The translations under genes were made by a program, and so were the position numbers. From Spirochaetaceae bacterium (GTDB lineage Bacteria; Spirochaetota; Spirochaetia; Treponematales; Breznakiellaceae), in assembly GCA_031265535.1 (NCBI GenBank), contig JAISCO010000355.1, positions 1 through 11,215 on the forward strand: 11,215 nt of DNA. Reading direction: 5' to 3'. Numbering within the stretch: the stretch's first letter is position 1; the number at the start of each line of letters is the position of its first letter. Shown here piece by piece: positions 5,460 to 11,215 of the stretch. The notes beneath the pieces were generated by a model, which worked only from the letters and a program-made list of their open reading frames with translations, ran no database searches and was not told the DNA's origin.

Positions 5460-5801
5460 TTAACCAATAGCGTTTGTGCCTGTTTCACCAGTGCGTATAC
5501 GGATTGCTTCTTCCACCGGCAGAACAAATATCTTGCCGTCCCCGATTTCGCCGGAACGCGCGCCCCTGATTATCGCGTCAATGGTCGGTTTAACAAAATT
5601 ATCGTTTACCGCGATTTCAATACGCACTTTTTTTAACAAGTTTACCTCTATTTCGACACCGCGGTAATGTTCCGTGTATCCTTTTTGCTGACCGCAGCCC
5701 AGCGCGTTGGTTATCGAAAGTTTATAAACATCCGTTTTGTACAATTCCTGCTTAACGTCATTCAAAGCGTGGGGCTGAATATAAGCGATAATTAATTTCA
5801 T
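5460..5801 (-). CDS. glnB: PII signal-transduction protein, GlnB/GlnK family (113 aa)
   Basis: PII protein, a trimeric sensor of 2-oxoglutarate and ATP/ADP. The copy next to amt normally docks on and blocks the ammonium channel when nitrogen is plentiful. Seen: full length 113 aa, Gln39 and the T-loop block GQQKGYTEHYRG (36-48), Lys58, the ATP motif GEIGDGKIFV (84-93) with Lys90, and RIRTGETG (101-108). Odd: position 51, the tyrosine uridylylated by GlnD in enterics (RGAEY51), is Ile here (RGVEIEV), and Arg38 is Gln. Tyr46 is kept. Uridylylation at the classical site is therefore impossible, and control is probably by ligands alone. The gene starts nine bases after amt, with its Shine-Dalgarno overlapping the amt stop, so the two are co-transcribed. 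It could be called glnK from its context. Confidence 0.93.
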   Translation of the reverse strand: MKLIIAYIQPHALNDVKQELYKTDVYKLSITNALGCGQQKGYTEHYRGVEIEVNLLKKVRIEIAVNDNFVKPTIDAIIRGARSGEIGDGKIFVLPVEEAIRIRTGETGTNAIG

Positions 5802-5810
5802 CTTTGTCTC

Positions 5811-7133
5811 CTACATATTGCTGAAAATCTGGAAACCCGCGTAGGCGTCCGCTTTGTGCTCGTTAATATCGAGCCCCTGAAGTTCTTCCTTCTGACTTAC
5901 ACGCAGACCGACGCAGGCTTTTATCAATAGAAATAGTATAAGACTTGTAAGAGCCGCCCACGCCCCAACGCTTACAATGCCAAGCGCCTGAATGCCAAGT
6001 TGAGCCGCGCCGCCGCCGTGCAGCAGGCCGATTGCCGTTCCCTCAACATTGCCCCAGATGCCGACAGCCAGCGTACCCCAGATGCCGCAGCTAAGGTGAA
6101 CGGAAGAAGCTCCCACAGGATCGTCGATTTTGAGAACCTTGTCGATGAATTCAACGGAAAGCACGACAATTATTCCGCCTATAAGACCGATTGCAATGGA
6201 TGCCGCCGGCGAAACTATACTGCAAGGCGCGGTTATCGAGACTAAACCGGCGAGCGCGCCGTTCATCGACATAGAAACGTCAGGTTTTTTGAACCAAATC
6301 CACGATGTAGACAGCGCTCCGATAGCGCCCGATGCCGCCGCCAGCGTAGTAGTAACACAGACGCGGGCAATGTCGGGGCTTGAGCCGGAAAGCGTGGAAG
6401 CGCCGTTAAAACCGTACCAGCCGAACCAAAGCAGAAATACGCCTGTCATCGCCAGCGGCATACTGTGTCCGGGGAAAGCCTTTATTAAGGTCTTGCCGTC
6501 AGGCCCCTTGGTATATTTTCCGGTACGCGGGCCTAAAACCAGCGCCCCCATCAAGGCTGCCCAACCGCCGACCGAGTGGACCACGGTAGAACCGGCAAAA
6601 TCATGGAAACCAAGTTTAGCGAGCCAGCCGCCGCCCCATATCCAGTGTCCGGAAATGGGGTATATCGCCGCGGAGATGAAGCAGGTATAAATAAGGTATG
6701 ATTTGAACTGCGTCCGTTCCGCCATCGCGCCGGAAACGATGGTTGCCGATGTCGCGGCAAATACCACCTGAAAGAACCAGTCGCGGTAGTAAATTGGATC
6801 GTCCATGACATTTTTGAAGAAATCCGACGCTCCTATAAGCCCGCCAAAAGCGTCCGCGCCGTACATCAATCCCCAGCCGATTGCCCAGTAAATAATTGCG
6901 CCTATACAGAAGTCCATCAGATTTTTCATAACGATATTCGCCGCGTTTTTTGCGCGTGTAAGACCTGTCTCCAACAAGGCGAAACCCGTCTGCATGACAA
7001 ACACGAGCGAAGCGCCCAGGAATAGCCAAATCATGTCCAGCGCCTTTTCTGTTGTCCACTCATCCTGCGCAAAAACAGAAACTGCCGCGGCCAGCCCTAT
7101 CGATACCGCCGCGATTATTTTTTTCTTTCGCAT
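5811..7133 (-). CDS. amt: Ammonium transporter Amt (440 aa)
   Basis: Inner-membrane ammonium channel of the Amt/MEP/Rh family. Seen: a signal peptide at 1-22 (MRKKK, hydrophobic core, FA-QDE), then about 11 hydrophobic segments. Diagnostic stretches are FALLETGLTRAKN (51-63), AMAERTQFKSY (136-146) and DFAGSTVVHSVGG (178-190) with Asp178 and the first pore His186. Further on are WFGWYGFNGAS (236-246) and SSVHLSCGIWGTLAVG (343-358) with the second pore His346. The cytoplasmic tail is short and ends at a GFQIFSN stretch. The start at 7133 is chosen over an upstream in-frame ATG (7157) because AGGAGGG lies a few bases before it and it begins the signal peptide. It is first gene of an amt-glnB operon, preceded by a sigma-54 promoter, which fits induction under nitrogen limitation. 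Confidence 0.95.
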   Translation of the reverse strand: MRKKKIIAAVSIGLAAAVSVFAQDEWTTEKALDMIWLFLGASLVFVMQTGFALLETGLTRAKNAANIVMKNLMDFCIGAIIYWAIGWGLMYGADAFGGLIGASDFFKNVMDDPIYYRDWFFQVVFAATSATIVSGAMAERTQFKSYLIYTCFISAAIYPISGHWIWGGGWLAKLGFHDFAGSTVVHSVGGWAALMGALVLGPRTGKYTKGPDGKTLIKAFPGHSMPLAMTGVFLLWFGWYGFNGASTLSGSSPDIARVCVTTTLAAASGAIGALSTSWIWFKKPDVSMSMNGALAGLVSITAPCSIVSPAASIAIGLIGGIIVVLSVEFIDKVLKIDDPVGASSVHLSCGIWGTLAVGIWGNVEGTAIGLLHGGGAAQLGIQALGIVSVGAWAALTSLILFLLIKACVGLRVSQKEELQGLDINEHKADAYAGFQIFSNM

Positions 7134-7178
7134 TTTCCCTCCTAATGGGTAAAGCATTTGTTTGTTAAGAGAGAGTAA

Positions 7179-7194
7179 AGCAGAAAGTGTGCCA
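7179..7194 (-). promoter_or_regulatory. Sigma-54 (RpoN) promoter of amt-glnB
   Basis: Minus strand TGGCACACTTTCTGCT compared with the consensus TGGCACG-N4-TTGCW: GG and GC are separated by exactly 10 bases, with two deviations (A for G at position 7, C for T at position 12). The transcription start would be about 7168, roughly 35 bases before the ATG. Sigma-54 control of amt-glnK is the classic arrangement. Activator (NtrC/NifA-like) sites were not recognised. Confidence 0.8.
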
Positions 7195-7204
7195 ATCTAC
7201 AGGG

Positions 7205-7436
7205 ATTCCGATTTCAAAACGAAAATCAGCGCCACACGGATGGCCCCCGCAAAGAGGTAAAAAGTAAAAGGTAAAAAGGAAATTAGCAATGGAAGAGGCG
7301 GCACAAGCGTAATTTGCGAAGCATACTGAAGCAAATTGGAGCGGGAAACACTATTTTTACAGAGCAAAAATGCGCCCAAAATCAAAAAAGTGCTGCTAAA
7401 ACTATATCAAATCCGGGATTTTCCCGAAATCGGAAT
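7205..7436. mobile_element. R2 element, copy B, with inverted ends (232 bp)
   Basis: The first 65 bp match 2387-2453. The ends attccgatttc (7205-7215) and gaaatcggaat (7426-7436) are exact inverses, which suggests a small non-autonomous element. No open frame is credible. It lies only about 10 bp beyond the -24 box of the amt promoter, between the promoter and any upstream activator sites. No clear target duplication is visible. Confidence 0.5.
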
Positions 7437-7684
7437 TGCCGGCCAATCTGCTGCGGGGATGGGATTTTAGGAAAAATTTAGCATGGAGCGGCGCTTAACC
7501 GGCATTTACCCACGATAAAAATGTTACACGAGTGTTGGCGGCGTGCTCAAATCTTGAATTTATATTACAATCATGTATGAGTTTTTATAAAAGATACATA
7601 ATTGTAGGATTTATAATCGGTCATTTTGTACGAAAGCGGCTTGCCGCGAATGAAGCCCATATCGTTTATTGCTAATTGCTAATT
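7437..7684. other. Gene-poor interval with one 32-codon frame
   Basis: No confident gene. A short frame from the ATG near 7575 (MSFYKRYIIVGFIIGHFVRK start, one hydrophobic stretch, 32 codons) ends just where attgctaa-type short repeats begin (7666-7688). It has no Shine-Dalgarno and may be a remnant cut by the repeat, or chance. Confidence 0.3.
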
Positions 7685-7771
7685 GCCAATCGCCGTTTTC
7701 GTACCTGACGGCATGGAGTGAAGGCTGCTTTGGGTATGCAGGCGCGGAGCGCATGGGAACCCGCTGGCGGG
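7685..7771 (-). repeat. S-family repeat, inverted truncated copy
   Basis: On the minus strand it reads cccgccagcgggttcccatg, then gcgctccgcgcctgcatac, and ends at aaaacggcgattggc. There it changes abruptly into aattagc short repeats, so the last ~10 bases of the unit are missing. Its hairpin end lies about 12 bp from the promoter at 7783. Confidence 0.8.
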
Positions 7772-7782
7772 CTGGTGGGGGG

Positions 7783-7811
7783 TTGACAGGGAATAAATTA
7801 TGTAATATGAT
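7783..7811 (+). promoter_or_regulatory. Strong sigma-70 promoter of the RRM protein gene
   Basis: TTGACA (7783-7788), a 17-bp spacer and TATGAT (7806-7811). The predicted start near 7818 leaves a leader of about 250 nt before the ATG at 8066. Confidence 0.75.
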
Positions 7812-7953
7812 GAAAAGAGTTAGGGTTTTGTTTTGAGAGTTTTGCATTTTACTACAGATAATGTTCGCGCGGGTTTAAAGTCTGACAAATATATTCCGTT
7901 CTATTTCGCTTTTCTTTTAAATACCCTGAAATTTTGCATCCAAACGCTTATGG

Positions 7954-8057
7954 CAGCATTTTTTTGCTGTAATAAGGAGGAGTCGCCTGTTTTTTACAGG
8001 CGTGTATATTAGCGCACCCGGACGCTGCGGGCGCTTTGCCCGCTTCCGGGATAAGGA
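7954..8057 (+). promoter_or_regulatory. Structured leader of the RRM gene with orphan Shine-Dalgarno
   Basis: In order: hairpin A (7954-7969, cagca/tgctg around T6), a perfect AAGGAGG at 7974-7980 with no start codon at the right distance, hairpin B (7984-8002, cgcctgt-T5-acaggcg), hairpin C (8017-8050: outer cccgga/tccggg, inner gcgggc/gcccgc), then the working site AAGGA (8053-8057). Hairpin C ends two bases before that site. Long structured leaders are known for cold-regulated RRM genes of cyanobacteria; the parallel here is inference. Confidence 0.5.
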
Positions 8058-8065
8058 ATTTTTTA

Positions 8066-8359
8066 ATGGGTAATAAACTCTATGTAGGCAACCTCTCGTA
8101 TCATACCACAGAGGATGGGCTTCGTAACTATTTTTCCAATTTTGGCAACGTAACGTCAGTTAAGGTCATTTTTGATCGCGAATCCGGAAATTCAAAAGGC
8201 TTTGGCTTTGTTGAAATGAGCAATGACGCTGAAGCCGATGCGGCCATTGAAGGGACAAACGGCAAAGATCTTGACGGTCGTCAGATCCGCGTCAATATCG
8301 CAATGGATAAGCCGCGCCGCGACCGCCCTTCCGGCGGCGGCGGGTACAATAACTGGTAA
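8066..8359 (+). CDS. RRM-domain RNA-binding protein (97 aa)
   Basis: Single RNA recognition motif with a short basic-Gly tail. Seen: RNP2 LYVGNL at 5-10, RNP1 KGFGFVEM at 44-51 with the aromatic residues Tyr6, Phe46 and Phe48 that stack on RNA bases, and a tail RRDRPSGGGG-YNNW. Length and layout match bacterial Rbp-type proteins, known from cyanobacteria and also found in spirochaetes. Those proteins bind single-stranded RNA, and several are cold-induced. The start is the ATG at 8066 with AAGGA eight bases upstream; a TTG at 8036 in frame lies inside hairpin C and is rejected. The gene is monocistronic and convergent with asd, with 15 bp between the stop codons. Confidence 0.93.
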   Translation: MGNKLYVGNLSYHTTEDGLRNYFSNFGNVTSVKVIFDRESGNSKGFGFVEMSNDAEADAAIEGTNGKDLDGRQIRVNIAMDKPRRDRPSGGGGYNNW

Positions 8360-8374
8360 GCGCGTTACTTAATC

Positions 8375-9475
8375 TTAGGTAAAATATCCCTTCGCCTTTA
8401 ACAGCTCAGCATTAAGGATGCCGCCGCCGGCGGCGCCGCGTATAGTGTTATGCGAAAGCCCTACAAAACGAAGGTCAAACACAGGGCAGGGGCGTATGCG
8501 TCCAACGCTTACCGCCATGCCTTTATGTATGTCCCTATCTTTGTTGGGCTGCGGTCTGTTCCCCTCATTGTGAACGATGATTGCTTGTTCAGGCGCGAAG
8601 GGTAATTTTAGCTCTTGCGGCAGCGCTCGGAACGCCGCCCAAATTTGTTTAACCTGTTCTGTGGAAGGCTTTTTTGCTCCGAATTCCACGCTGACGGCAG
8701 CTGTATGCCCGTTGGTCACCGGAACACGATTACAATGGGCGCTGATAAGCGGCGCATCGGCCTTTTTTATCTTGCCGTTTTCAATACTTCCAAGTATTTT
8801 TAAGGGTTCCATCTCCGACTTTTCTTCTTCGCCGCCTATATACGGCACTATATTGTCTATAACGTCAAGGCTAGGCACGCCGGGATAACCAGCGCCGGAG
8901 ACTGCCTGCATCGTTGTTACTATCATACGCTTAATCTCGTAACCGGACTGTAGCAGTGCCCAAACCGGCGTCATATAACTCTGAATCGAGCAGTTAGGTT
9001 TAACCGCGATAAAACCTTTCTTCCAGCCTCGCGCGGCTTGCTGTAAAGGGATAATATCGGCATGATCGGGATTTACCTCCGCAATCAGCATAGGCACATC
9101 ATCCGTCCACCGGTTTGCCGAAGCGTTTGACACGACAGGGATTCCGGCGGAGGCATAATTATCTTCCAGAGTTAGTATATCTTCTTTGTTCATCTCCAGG
9201 GCGGAAAACACAAACGCCAAATCCCCATGGGATGCCGCCGCCGCCGCGCGTGTAACGTCATTAGCGTCCTCTATGACCAAATTCGCAACGGAGGGATGAT
9301 ACGTTTTTGGCAGGAGCCAGCGTCCGGCCGTTGCTTCGCCATATTTTTTTCCGGCGCTGCGTGAAGACGCCGCGACATAGCTGACTTCAAACCACGGATG
9401 TTCCGCAAGCAGGGCAATATAGTTTTGCCCCACCATACCGGTAGCTCCAAGAATTCCAACAGGTATCTTTTTCAT
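8375..9475 (-). CDS. asd: Aspartate-semialdehyde dehydrogenase (366 aa)
   Basis: Reduces aspartyl-4-phosphate to aspartate semialdehyde with NADPH, the branch point to lysine/diaminopimelate, threonine and methionine; cytoplasmic. Seen: the Rossmann motif GILGATGMVGQ at 7-17, SNASANRW at 116-123, the catalytic Cys162 in VKPNCSIQ, QAVSGAGYPG at 190-199, and SAHCNRVPVTNGHTA at 245-259 with substrate-binding Arg250 and the general base His257. The C-terminus is a glycine-rich RGAAGGGILNAE. Length and the KPNCS context mark the archaeal/fungal-type ASADH subfamily rather than the shorter enterobacterial type. The start is supported by AAAGGAG seven bases upstream. It stands alone, with a hairpin-bearing leader. 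Confidence 0.95.
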   Translation of the reverse strand: MKKIPVGILGATGMVGQNYIALLAEHPWFEVSYVAASSRSAGKKYGEATAGRWLLPKTYHPSVANLVIEDANDVTRAAAAASHGDLAFVFSALEMNKEDILTLEDNYASAGIPVVSNASANRWTDDVPMLIAEVNPDHADIIPLQQAARGWKKGFIAVKPNCSIQSYMTPVWALLQSGYEIKRMIVTTMQAVSGAGYPGVPSLDVIDNIVPYIGGEEEKSEMEPLKILGSIENGKIKKADAPLISAHCNRVPVTNGHTAAVSVEFGAKKPSTEQVKQIWAAFRALPQELKLPFAPEQAIIVHNEGNRPQPNKDRDIHKGMAVSVGRIRPCPVFDLRFVGLSHNTIRGAAGGGILNAELLKAKGYFT

Positions 9476-9500
9476 AAAACAACTCCTTTAACATACGGGC

Positions 9501-9604
9501 GTCTCTAAAACCGGATTTTTTTCGAGGCCCGCGCGGTTTTTTAGACCAAACCCCCGCGAAACGCGAGTTTTTTAACAGGCGAACTCTAACCTAAAGTTTT
9601 TAGG
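9501..9604 (-). promoter_or_regulatory. asd leader with three hairpins
   Basis: On the minus strand, before the asd ribosome site: cctaaa/tttagg (9590-9604), a short cgcg stem with AAA/TTT loop (9555-9565), and a 13-bp stem with two mismatches pairing 9534-9546 with 9501-9513. No lysine-riboswitch consensus is recognised and no promoter could be placed with confidence. Possibly an attenuator; on the + strand the cgcg stem is followed by T6, so it may also act in the other direction. Confidence 0.35.
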
Positions 9605-9635
9605 AGCCGCCATATAGTACCGCGTTTACAAGCAT

Positions 9636-9690
9636 ATTTATTCGCAGTGGGGTCTAATACCCCGCCCTTCAGGGCGGGGAGGTTCATCAA
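9636..9690 (+). repeat. Hairpin repeat (ccccgccc-ttca-gggcgggg) with conserved left flank
   Basis: tttattcgcagtggggtcta is followed by a perfect 8-bp stem at 9660-9679 with a TTCA loop. The flank recurs at 10377-10404 (tttttattcgctgtggggtt), where the hairpin is lost. Architecture and sequence recall the subterminal hairpins at IS200/IS605-type ends, but no tnpA or tnpB is present, so at most a relic. Confidence 0.45.
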
Positions 9691-9737
9691 TCATAACAAT
9701 GTTAAAATAAAAAAGATATACCATTTGCCATGGAGGC

Positions 9738-9940
9738 ACATGCGCTCCGCGCCGGTATTCCGAAAGCGGCCCTTACTTTGTGCCGTCGGGTACGAAAACG
9801 GCGGTTGGCATACGCGCCTGTCAGCCCCACCAGTGGGTTTAAATGCGCTCCGCGCCGGCATACCCAAAGCGGGCTTCACTCCGTGCCTTAGGGTTTGAAA
9901 ATAGCGGTTGGCATACGCGCCTGTCAGTGGGTTTAAATGC
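9738..9940 (+). repeat. S-family repeat, two tandem units (period 103)
   Basis: The tgcgctccgc core recurs at 9741 and 9844. The units are more diverged from each other than the pair at 1074 and are ~9 bases longer, through an insertion around cagccccaccagtggg. A third unit starts after gtgggtttaa at 9928-9936 but is interrupted by the MITE-like element at 9941-10058 and resumes only for its first bases at 10059-10070. Confidence 0.85.
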
Positions 9941-10058
9941 CAGACTGTGTAAAAACTCAAAAAATCGAAATTATACCGCTATATATAGTTGTATAATGCC
10001 ATATAATAAAGAAAATAACACTATATATGGAAGCGGCAATGACTTTTGACACAGCCTG
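9941..10058. mobile_element. 118-bp MITE-like element with 19-bp terminal inverted repeats
   Basis: Left end cagactgtgtaaaaactca and the inverse of the right end caggctgtgtcaaaagtca agree at 16 of 19 positions. The element is flanked by ATGC at 9937-9940 and 10059-10062. The uninterrupted S unit at 9840-9850 has a single ATGC at the same place, so this is a likely 4-bp target duplication. The interior is AT-rich with an internal inverted pair (ccgctatatatag and ctatatatgg-agcgg) and encodes nothing. No transposase is in the window. Confidence 0.75.
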
Positions 10059-10079
10059 ATGCGCTCCGCGCTAGCAGCT

Positions 10080-10114
10080 TCCCGCCGCAAACTTGTTTGC
10101 GCCGTTGGGCGGGA
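10080..10114 (+). other. Nested hairpin
   Basis: Outer stem tcccgcc/ggcggga (10080-10086 with 10108-10114) around an inner gcaaa-cttg-tttgc hairpin (10087-10100). It sits in a gene-free interval (10070-10250) in which I see nothing else certain. Confidence 0.5.
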
Positions 10115-10251
10115 CACGGCGTTCAGTCCGTAAACTGTCTGTCAGCGGTTGCTTGAATCGCCTGAGCTGAGAAGAGGACTCCGTAAAAGAGAAAAGCGTC
10201 TGCCGCTCGCCGGACTAACGTGAAAATTCATCAAGCTGTTATACAAAGGGT

Positions 10252-10353
10252 AAAAAAAAGGCCGGCTTTCGCCGACCCTGCCCTTGAGGCAATCGACTGT
10301 ATAGTGATTTGGGAGGGGAACTATACTGCCGATATTAAATATTCGGCATTTTT
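10252..10353. ncRNA. Candidate small RNA locus bounded by terminators on both strands
   Basis: Left: gccggc-tttc-gccgac at 10261-10276 (7 bp with 10260/10277). Read on the minus strand it has a GAAA loop and is followed by T8, a textbook intrinsic terminator. Right: tgccga/tcggca at 10327-10348 followed by T5, a + strand terminator. Between them is a perfect 7-bp hairpin gtatagt/actatac (10299-10326) with the G-rich loop gatttgggagggga. On the minus strand that loop reads tcccctcccaaatc, complementary to Shine-Dalgarno-like sequence. No protein fits: the 82-codon frame from 10220 runs into repeats. No promoter was identified on either strand. Confidence 0.45.
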
Positions 10354-10431
10354 ACGCATAGACTTTAGCGTTTTTTTCTATTTTTATTCGCTGTGGGGTT
10401 TAATACTCCAGCAGTTTACTTTTTGTCAAGT

Positions 10432-10862
10432 CTACTGTCCTCTCTCCACTGTTAATGGGTGGGGGTAGCACACAAAACAGTGCGGTGCACTGTTTTGCCT
10501 GACGTTTTGCCGCTTGCTTTACCCTATAAGGAAGGATAGTGCGGTGCACTGTTTTGCCTGACGTTTTGCCGCCTGCTTTACCCTATAAGAAGGGACAAGA
10601 CCGCAAAAGCAAAAACCTTTGTAGCGCGGCCTTTAAGCGGCATGTAACAGTAAGTTTTTGGGGCCTACGCCATGCTGCATTATACCATGCACACGCTCAC
10701 TAGTTCGCGTGCCGTTTTTTGGGCGGGGGGAGCCGTAACAAAGAGTTTATCATAGACCTCAAAATTTTTGCGCGTTGGATAAATGCGCTTCCCCCCTTTG
10801 TAAGAGGTCATTGCTCACTCTTCATTGCTAATTGCAACTGTTAACTGCTCATTCCTCATTCC
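10432..10862 (+). repeat. R1 repeat, copy B, with short-unit array at its right end
   Basis: Matches 1324-1776 in the same order: left flank, two hairpin units (from 10479 and 10538, period 59), caaaaacctttg-agcgcggcc, catgtaacagtaagttttt, the cacgc/gcgtg stem with a changed loop, gggcggggggagcc, and gataaatgcgcttcccc, then attgctaa/gttaactg units at 10810-10860. Both full copies carry the hairpin unit in duplicate, so the duplication is an old property of the element or has arisen twice. It ends about 90 bp before the Rpn-family gene. Confidence 0.8.
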
Positions 10863-10950
10863 TAATGTTCCTTTTTACTTCTTACTTCTTACTTTGTCCC
10901 CCTCTTCCTTTTTCCTTTTTATTTTTATATGCTTTTCTTTAGGAAACGTC

Positions 10951-11215
10951 ATGATAAAAATCAGTGAAACCGATGATGTGATAGACATCTGCATGGACAA
11001 CGTGTTCAAGGCGGTGTTCACGAAAAACACCCCCGAATCCAAGAGCGCTCTGTCAAAGCTGCTGTCGGCGGTCATAGGCTTCGAAGTAACCGTAACCGCC
11101 ATCACCGCAAACGAGCCGCCCATAGACCCGCCAGCGGGTTTCACCCTCGCGTTTACTCCGATAAGGGCGTTGTTTTCCATGTATAGGCTTTCACTATCCG
11201 CGACAGGCAGATACG
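10951..11215 (+). pseudogene. Rpn/PD-(D/E)XK nuclease-transposase family gene, 5' part, frame disrupted
   Basis: Start of a gene of the Rpn-like PD-(D/E)XK nuclease family, which is abundant in treponemes and often annotated as a transposase. Seen: MDNVFKAVFTKNTPESKSAL, then LLSAVIGFEVTVTAITANEPPID, the typical N-terminal block. Family knowledge predicts ...RDRQIRFD next. That appears as IRDRQIR at 11196-11215 but in another frame (+2). Between lies about 65 bp that starts like an S repeat (cccgccagcgggtttcac at about 11131-11149). The simplest reading is insertion of a repeat fragment that broke the frame. The catalytic half is beyond the window. TAGGAA at 10940-10945 is a plausible ribosome site for the ATG at 10951. 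In-frame reading stays open to the window end, so a functional variant cannot be excluded. Confidence 0.75.

Noticed and set aside
6130..6690. 186-residue + strand frame
   Set aside because: Antisense shadow of amt, with no start signal.
10220..10468. 82-residue frame
   Set aside because: Crosses two terminator hairpins and continues into the recurring flank and R1 sequence.
10875..11180. 101-residue minus-strand frame
   Set aside because: Antisense shadow of the Rpn-family gene, whose sense frame has recognisable family blocks.
1..11215. tRNA or rRNA genes
   Set aside because: I saw no cloverleaf with a GTTCRANNC arm and no rRNA-like blocks; a tRNAscan run would settle it.

Overview
The window looks like a stretch of spirochaete chromosome, most plausibly a Treponema of the termite-gut type. 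This is an inference from gene content, not a database result. The pointers are two lipoproteins with spirochaete-style lipoboxes, a short RRM RNA-binding protein, an amt-PII pair under a sigma-54 promoter, an Rpn/PD-(D/E)XK gene, and a very large load of short interspersed repeats. About half of the window is non-coding.

Layout. 43-1053 (+) encodes a TolB-like beta-propeller lipoprotein. 1074-1776 is repeat-filled: a tandem pair of ~94-bp repeats (family S), a ~400-bp structured repeat (family R1) and a GTTAACTG-type short array. 1779-2327 (-) encodes a META-domain lipoprotein. 2330-3770 has no convincing gene. It holds part of repeat R2, a 215-bp segment with inverted ends, a strong G-quadruplex motif, two hairpins that share almost the same 25-nt loop on different stems, a GT-rich stretch and a hairpin-dense block. 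3773-4908 (+) is a promoter, a leader with a 15-C homopolymer and overlapping hairpins, and a radical SAM gene. 4920-5450 holds a palindrome, another S copy and an R1 remnant.

5460-7133 (-) is an amt-glnB operon with a good sigma-54 promoter at 7179-7194. A 232-bp R2-containing element abuts that promoter. The PII protein lacks the usual uridylylation tyrosine. 7783-8359 (+) is a strong sigma-70 promoter, a ~250-nt structured leader with an orphan Shine-Dalgarno, and the RRM protein. 8375-9475 (-) is aspartate-semialdehyde dehydrogenase, convergent with the RRM gene. 9490-10950 is again accessory: S repeats interrupted by a 118-bp MITE-like element with 19-bp inverted ends and an apparent 4-bp target duplication, a ~100-nt candidate RNA with terminator-like hairpins on both flanks and opposite strands, and the second full R1 copy. 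10951-11215 is the start of an Rpn-family gene whose reading frame seems broken by insertion of an S-type fragment.

Functionally, amt and glnB form a nitrogen-assimilation unit and asd belongs to the aspartate amino-acid pathway. The other genes stand alone. The most distinctive content is the repeat ecology, and the poly-C leader that may make translation feeding into the radical SAM gene phase-variable.
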